A DNA stretch of 64,000 bases from Gordonia jacobaea. GTDB lineage: Bacteria > Actinomycetota > Actinomycetes > Mycobacteriales > Mycobacteriaceae. The stretch spans positions 1-64,000 of the forward strand of contig NZ_LDTZ01000016.1 in NCBI RefSeq assembly GCF_001186365.1. The letters run 5' to 3'. Both the position numbers and the translations under genes were made by a program. A model generated the notes under the pieces. The model had not been told where the DNA came from. It saw only the letters and a list, made by a program, of their open reading frames with translations, and did not search any database. Position 1 is the first letter of the stretch; every line of letters begins with the position of its first letter. Positions 59,627 through 64,000 of this stretch are shown here, piece by piece.

Positions 59627-60904
59627 ATGATCAGCAGACTCGCGAAGATCCAGCTCATCTTGTTCGTGGTCGTCGGCCTGGTCGCGATCGCCTTTGTCGG
59701 CGCCAAGTACGCACGACTCGACAAGACGGTCGGCATCGGCACGTACACGGTGACGGCGTCGCTGAAGGATTCGGGCGGCATCTTCACCAATGCCGAGGTG
59801 ACCTACATGGGCATCCCGGTCGGTCGTGTCGGCAAGCTCGAGCTGACAAAGACCGGAGTGAACGTCGCACTCGTCATCGACTCGAACTCGCCGCAGATCC
59901 CGGCGGATTCGGTGGCGGTGATCGCGAACCGTTCGGCGATCGGTGAGCAGTATGTCGACCTGCAACCGCAGTCGACGGGCTCGCCCTACCTGGCCGACAA
60001 CTCGACGATCACGCGGTCGTCGGTTCCACCACCACTCGAAGACGTCGTGTCGTCGGCGATCGACTTCACGCAGTCGATCCCGATCGACGACCTGCACACG
60101 GTCATCACCGAGCTGGGCAAGGCGTTCAACGGGCAGTCCGAGAACCTGACGCGGCTCGTCGACTCGCTCGGCAAGCTCTCGCGCGCAGGTGTCGACAACC
60201 TCGACCAGACGATCTCGCTGATCAACAACGCCAACGTCGTGCTGGCCACGCAGGCCGACCAGTCCGATCAGATCCTCGCGTGGTCGCGCAGTCTCGACCT
60301 GGTCACGGCGACGCTCGCGGCGTCCGATCCTGACCTGAGACGACTGCTCACCACCGGAACGACGTCGGCGACGCAGATCTCGAATCTGATCCAGAAGAAC
60401 GGCGGCGATATCGCCAAGGTCGTCGGACAGCTCTCCGAGGTTGCACGCACGATCGAACCTGCCGGCTACATGACCAACGGAACGTTCGCGATGCTGTCGG
60501 CGCTGTCGGCAGGCAGCCATTCACCGGCACCCGGCGACGGGCAGATCCACTTCGGCGTCGTGCTCGAGACCAATAACCCGCCGGCATGTACCCGTGGTTA
60601 CGAGTCGACCGACGCCATGATCGACAACATCCGTAAGAAGGACCCGACATTCGACATCCGCTACGACGAGTTCCCGTTCAACACGCAGGCGTCCTGCAAC
60701 GTACCGTTCGGAAATCCGACCGGTGTGCGCAGCGCCAAACGCGTGGAGTACGCGAACCCGAACACACCTCAGCCCTGGGATTCGACCCCGAAGAAGGATC
60801 CGGACAAGCTCAACCTGACGCCGTTGGCCACGCAGTTGGCGGCGATGATGGGCGTCCGTCCGGTGAAGCCGGGTGGGTTCGGCACCGACGGATTCGGTGG
60901 CTGA
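59627..60904 (+). CDS. mceF: Mce family protein MceF
   Basis: The 425-residue last Mce subunit has a helix at about 7-26, an MCE domain (DSGGIFTNAEVTYMGIPVGR; VIANRSAIGEQYVDLQPQST), a helical region and a C-terminal domain with two Cys (PACTRGYES, ASCNVPFGN). ATG 59627 directly abuts the mceE stop. With A-E it completes the hexamer. Confidence 0.93.
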   Translation: MISRLAKIQLILFVVVGLVAIAFVGAKYARLDKTVGIGTYTVTASLKDSGGIFTNAEVTYMGIPVGRVGKLELTKTGVNVALVIDSNSPQIPADSVAVIANRSAIGEQYVDLQPQSTGSPYLADNSTITRSSVPPPLEDVVSSAIDFTQSIPIDDLHTVITELGKAFNGQSENLTRLVDSLGKLSRAGVDNLDQTISLINNANVVLATQADQSDQILAWSRSLDLVTATLAASDPDLRRLLTTGTTSATQISNLIQKNGGDIAKVVGQLSEVARTIEPAGYMTNGTFAMLSALSAGSHSPAPGDGQIHFGVVLETNNPPACTRGYESTDAMIDNIRKKDPTFDIRYDEFPFNTQASCNVPFGNPTGVRSAKRVEYANPNTPQPWDSTPKKDPDKLNLTPLATQLAAMMGVRPVKPGGFGTDGFGG

Positions 60905-60985
60905 CCGGCGGGAGCGCCGCGTCGTCGACGATGTGTGTCGATCGAATTGGCTCTCTCTCAGGTGTGCTCGCTACAGTGACGCCCG

Positions 60986-61618
60986 ATGACCACCATGACT
61001 GACCCGACACAGGCGTCGGAGCCGACGAACGCGAACGACAGCACGTGGCGCAGTCACCCGCTCGTCGGCGTGCTCGCCATCGTCGCGGTGCTTGTGGCCG
61101 CTGCGTGTGTCGCTTTCTTCGGCTACCGCGCGTACGAGGTGTACTTCGTAGAGAAGCCGATCCAGACCGCGCGCGACGAGGCGGTGTCGGGTGCCGAGCA
61201 GGCGATCATCAACGTCACGACCGTCGACCCGAAGAACACCGCTGACTGGAAGCGTCGCGTCGACAGCTCGTTGACCGGCAAAGCCAAGGAGCAGATCACC
61301 GCTCAGGACGTGACGACGCTCAATCAGCAGATCACGCAGGCGGGGCCGCAAGCCGCGACGCTGACGTCCCGGCTCAAGCGGTCGGCTCCGACCGAGGTCA
61401 ACGCCGACGCCGGCACGGCCAAGGTGCTGATCTACGTCGACGCCACGGCCAAGCGGGCCAACGAGGCCGGCGTGACCCAGACGATGGGCTTCTCGGTCAC
61501 CATGACGGACGTGGACGGCACCTGGAAGGCGTCGAACATCTCTCCGCTGGACGGGATCAACGTAGAGGAGCCGGGACAGTCGGGCTCCGGTAATCAGCAA
61601 CAGGGAGGGGGGAACTGA
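60986..61618 (+). CDS. Mce-associated membrane protein (Mas)
   Basis: The 210-residue protein has an N-terminal cytoplasmic tail, one helix (about residues 26-50), then an extracytoplasmic NTF2-like domain (TVDPKNTADWKRRVDSSLTG; AKVLIYVDATAKRANEAGVT). Mas proteins are encoded after mceF in most mce operons and probably stabilise or accompany the transporter. ATG 60986 follows an 81-base gap; its stop overlaps the next gene start. Confidence 0.85.
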   Translation: MTTMTDPTQASEPTNANDSTWRSHPLVGVLAIVAVLVAAACVAFFGYRAYEVYFVEKPIQTARDEAVSGAEQAIINVTTVDPKNTADWKRRVDSSLTGKAKEQITAQDVTTLNQQITQAGPQAATLTSRLKRSAPTEVNADAGTAKVLIYVDATAKRANEAGVTQTMGFSVTMTDVDGTWKASNISPLDGINVEEPGQSGSGNQQQGGGN

Positions 61619-62655
61619 TGGCACGCCCACCGCGTAAGCCGGGCAACGGCCCGTCCCGTCGACCCTCCGCATACCGGCCACGAGTCGCCGGCCGCGGCCG
61701 CTCCTCGGCCGCCGGCGACCCGCAGACGCCCGAACCCACGGAGACCCCGGAGACTACGGGGACTCCCGAGGGCGCGGAGACTTCGCCGGTCGACGCCCAG
61801 GCCGCCGAGAGCGCAGATGCCGAAGTCGTCGAGACGACCGAGGCTGCTGAGAGCACCGACGTCGCTGACAACAGCGCAGAGAGCGCCGACGCAGCCGAAA
61901 AGGCAGAGGCCGCTGACACAACGGATGCCGCCGAAACCACGGAAGCCGCCGAAACCACCGCGGGCACCGGCCCGTCGCTCGAGAAGTCCGACTCCGACGT
62001 CGCGGAGGCACGGCCGACCGCGAAGACCCGACGTGTCGCCCGCGTCTCGACAATCAAACCCAACACCGCAGCGTCGCAGAGTTCGACGACGCCGGTGTCG
62101 ACGCATCAGGGCTCGAAACCACGCAGGGGCGCTTCACCGTCGTCGTTTGTGAAGCTGAGCCGCCGCACGCTGACGGTTCTCGGCATCATCACGGGCGTGC
62201 TCGCGATCGCCGCGATCGTGCTGGCAGTCCACCCGGGCGCGACAATCGGTTCGAACAAGGCATTCATCGACCAGGCAGCAACCAGCGAACTGGTGTCACA
62301 GGCCCAGACCAAGGTCTGCACCGCCAATTCCGCCAACGGAACGAAGTTCGACGAGTGGTCGAACAACGCGAGGTCGGGACTGACAGGGGAGGCCCTCGCA
62401 CAGTTCAACAAGCAGGTCGCGCCCCTCAAACAGGTCATGGAGCTGGCCAAAGCCACCACCGACTGCCAGATCGACGCGATCGGCGTGCGCGACCTCACCG
62501 GCAGCGGCGACGGTTCCCGCGCTGTCATCGTGGTCAACATGATCCTGTCCGGCACCCAGAACGGCGTACCGACACAGAGCCTCACCCCGCGCTACCAGGT
62601 GAACATGGAGAAGCACGGCGACTCGTGGCTCATCGCCAAGGTCGCAGATATCTGA
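61618..62655 (+). CDS. Mce-associated membrane protein (Mas) with disordered acidic N-terminus
   Basis: The 345-residue protein begins with a basic Pro/Arg segment (about 1-40). A roughly 90-residue Glu/Ala/Thr/Asp low-complexity stretch follows (TEAAESTDVADNSAES type repeats), then one helix (about 183-203) and a C-terminal Mas domain with two Cys (KVCTANSAN, TTDCQIDAI). The ATG at 61618 overlaps the first mas stop (TGATG). The acidic region is unusually long and probably cytoplasmic and disordered. Confidence 0.82.
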   Translation: MARPPRKPGNGPSRRPSAYRPRVAGRGRSSAAGDPQTPEPTETPETTGTPEGAETSPVDAQAAESADAEVVETTEAAESTDVADNSAESADAAEKAEAADTTDAAETTEAAETTAGTGPSLEKSDSDVAEARPTAKTRRVARVSTIKPNTAASQSSTTPVSTHQGSKPRRGASPSSFVKLSRRTLTVLGIITGVLAIAAIVLAVHPGATIGSNKAFIDQAATSELVSQAQTKVCTANSANGTKFDEWSNNARSGLTGEALAQFNKQVAPLKQVMELAKATTDCQIDAIGVRDLTGSGDGSRAVIVVNMILSGTQNGVPTQSLTPRYQVNMEKHGDSWLIAKVADI

Positions 62656-63114
62656 GTTGCCCGAGCGCGGCTCCTCGTCGTGCAAAACTGCCCAGCGCGG
62701 CCATGTGGCCAGCGCGTGTTCTACGCGCGTCGTGATGCTGAACAGTCGGCGCTTTGACCCCTCAACGCGGCATCACGCAGGTGAGGCGCTAATTTTCTTA
62801 CACAAATTGGCGCGTACCGCTTGACGTGGCGGCGTTGGCGGGCCAATCTGTGACCAGCGATTGCAGCGCGGGCAGCCACCAGTGCGAAATCGTTTCCAGA
62901 CGCTACTTGACAAAGTGCGTCTATTTTCTGCTACAGTTGGACGTTGCGCTGGCTGCCTCCTGTCCATCTGTCGATTCTCCTTCTGGCCACATTCTCCTCT
63001 GGTGTGTGCATGGTGATCGCGATCGAAGGTTGTCACCAGCGAACGGCCCACCAAGCCACTTAGCGCTTGTTGCACACACCGCTAGGCAGAACCCTCGTGT
63101 TGGAAGGACGCACC
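62656..63114 (+). other. rpoB upstream region with promoter and leader
   Basis: This 459-base stretch has no gene. A 10-bp hairpin GCGCTAATTT / AAATTGGCGC with 8-base loop (62786-62813) may terminate the mce operon. The best promoter is at 62907-62937. The transcript would have a leader of about 170 bases containing direct pieces such as TGTTGCACACACCGC, without an evident known riboregulator. Confidence 0.55.
62907..62937 (+). promoter_or_regulatory. Putative rpoB promoter
   Basis: A perfect -35 TTGACA (62907-62912) and an extended -10 TGCTACAGT (-10 hexamer 62932-62937, with TG two bases before) are separated by 19 bases. This is the closest match to a housekeeping promoter in the window and predicts a start near 62944. 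Confidence 0.65.
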
Positions 63115-64000
63115 TTGGCAGTCGATCGCCAGTCCACCTCAACCACCATCCCGAATGCGCCGCACCGCGCATCGTTCGCGAAAATCAGCGAGCCTCTGGA
63201 GGTACCGGGCCTCCTTGATCTACAGCTCGATTCCTTCGAGTGGCTCGTCGGCTCCCCCGAGTGGCGCGCCAAGGCCATCGCCCGTGGCGAAGAGAACCCC
63301 GTCGGCGGTCTGGAGGACATCCTCCACGAACTGTCGCCGATCGAGGACTTCTCGGGCTCGATGTCGCTTTCCTTCTCCGACCCTCACTTCGACGAGGTCA
63401 AGGCCTCCGTCGAGGAGTGCAAAGACAAGGACATGACCTACGCGGCGCCCCTGTTCGTCACCGCGGAGTTCATCAACAACAACACCGGTGAGATCAAGTC
63501 GCAGACCGTCTTCATGGGCGACTTCCCGATCATGACCGACAAGGGCAGCTTCATCATCAACGGCACCGAGCGTGTCGTCGTCTCGCAGCTCGTCCGTAGC
63601 CCGGGCGTCTACTTCGACGCCTCCATCGACAAGGCCACCGAGAAGACCCTCCACACCGTGAAGGTCATCCCGGGCCGTGGCGCGTGGTTGGAATTCGACG
63701 TCGACAAGCGCGACACCGTCGGCGTGCGCATCGACCGCAAGCGTCGTCAGCCGGTCACCGTGCTCCTGAAGGCTCTCGGCTGGACGAACGAAGAGATCAG
63801 CGAGCGTTTCGGGTTCTCCGAGATCATGATGTCGACCCTGGAGAAGGACAACACCGCCAACCAGGACGAGGCGCTGCTCGAGGTCTACCGCAAGCTGCGT
63901 CCGGGCGAGCCCCCGACCCGCGAGTCGGCCGAGAACCTCCTCGAGAACCTGTTCTTCAAGGAGAAGCGCTACGACCTCGCCCGCGTCGGCCGCTACAAGG
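63115..64000 (+). CDS. rpoB: DNA-directed RNA polymerase subunit beta (partial, runs off window)
   Basis: The first 295 codons of RpoB are present and the gene continues past the window edge. Recognised segments are [66 protein letters not shown] and [20 protein letters not shown]. It is the catalytic beta subunit and the rifampicin target; the resistance region lies beyond 64000. TTG 63115 is chosen because GGAAGGA (63102-63108) precedes it at normal spacing. Homologues are often annotated from the in-frame GTG 63097 or TTG 63100, giving an N-terminus [12 protein letters not shown]. Confidence 0.95.
   Translation, partial: MAVDRQSTSTTIPNAPHRASFAKISEPLEVPGLLDLQLDSFEWLVGSPEWRAKAIARGEENPVGGLEDILHELSPIEDFSGSMSLSFSDPHFDEVKASVEECKDKDMTYAAPLFVTAEFINNNTGEIKSQTVFMGDFPIMTDKGSFIINGTERVVVSQLVRSPGVYFDASIDKATEKTLHTVKVIPGRGAWLEFDVDKRDTVGVRIDRKRRQPVTVLLKALGWTNEEISERFGFSEIMMSTLEKDNTANQDEALLEVYRKLRPGEPPTRESAENLLENLFFKEKRYDLARVGRYK

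Overview
This window is chromosomal DNA from a high-GC, mycolic-acid-type actinobacterium (order Mycobacteriales), most like Gordonia or a close relative such as Williamsia. The evidence is gene order and family content, not a database match. From 17.8 to 28.1 kb the order menD - DUF3592 - mgtA - menG - menJ - grcC - htpX - yajQ follows M. tuberculosis Rv0555 to Rv0566c. tRNA-Thr - tRNA-Met - rpmG - hadAB - tRNA-Trp - secE - nusG - rplK - rplA and rplJ - rplL - mkl - rpoB follow Rv0634B to Rv0667. The genus assignment is inference.

Layout. (1) 0-10 kb is an exopolysaccharide or cell-surface glycan locus. Six minus-strand genes (7805 to 1170) run as one tight operon: a Wzz/BY-kinase fusion, a lipoprotein lipase, a second Wzz-like protein, a second lipoprotein lipase, an acyltransferase-3 and a DUF218 protein. 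A Wzy/O-antigen-ligase-like polytopic protein is divergent, and a second DUF218 protein is convergent with it. (2) 10-15.8 kb holds an EAL protein and a GGDEF protein (c-di-GMP turnover) around menB and a hotdog thioesterase, then a saccharopine-dehydrogenase-like reductase. (3) 15.9-28 kb holds menaquinone synthesis and neighbours (menD, menG, menJ, polyprenyl diphosphate synthase), mannosyltransferase MgtA, the HtpX protease and YajQ. A 0.75-kb repeat-filled gap here contains a degenerate second copy of the menG 3' end. (4) 28.4-38.6 kb holds tRNA-Tyr, -Thr and -Met, rpmG, a fused HadAB mycolate dehydratase, a lipid kinase/exporter/MocR group, an amber-interrupted AbiEi/DUF559 gene between two hairpins, tRNA-Trp, secE, nusG, rplK and rplA. 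(5) 38.6-49 kb is metabolic and accessory: monoglyceride-lipase-like hydrolase, amino-acid permease, L-lactate dehydrogenase, an autoregulated winged-helix regulator with a membrane partner, DUF2786, lipoprotein, metallohydrolase, CocE/NonD hydrolase and GH76 mannanase. (6) 49-50.3 kb is an L10-leader-controlled rplJ-rplL operon. (7) 50.5-62.7 kb is a complete Mce lipid-import operon (mkl, yrbE A/B, mceA-F, two Mas proteins). (8) rpoB begins at about 63.1 kb and runs off the window.

How parts may work together. The left locus has the pieces to polymerise (Wzy), control chain length (two Wzz), acylate (acyltransferase-3) and possibly de-acylate (two secreted lipases) a surface polymer, with a predicted kinase-dead BY-kinase and c-di-GMP enzymes close by. 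The men genes supply menaquinone. HadAB and MgtA make envelope lipids and glycolipids. The Mce operon probably imports lipids or sterols. The most unusual items are the Wzz-lipase operon with a degenerate kinase P-loop, the hairpin-flanked interrupted DUF559 cassette, the overlapping divergent MocR/EamA starts with repeated operator-like motifs, the double palindrome before the winged-helix operon, and a dispersed hairpin repeat showing a compensatory base-pair change.
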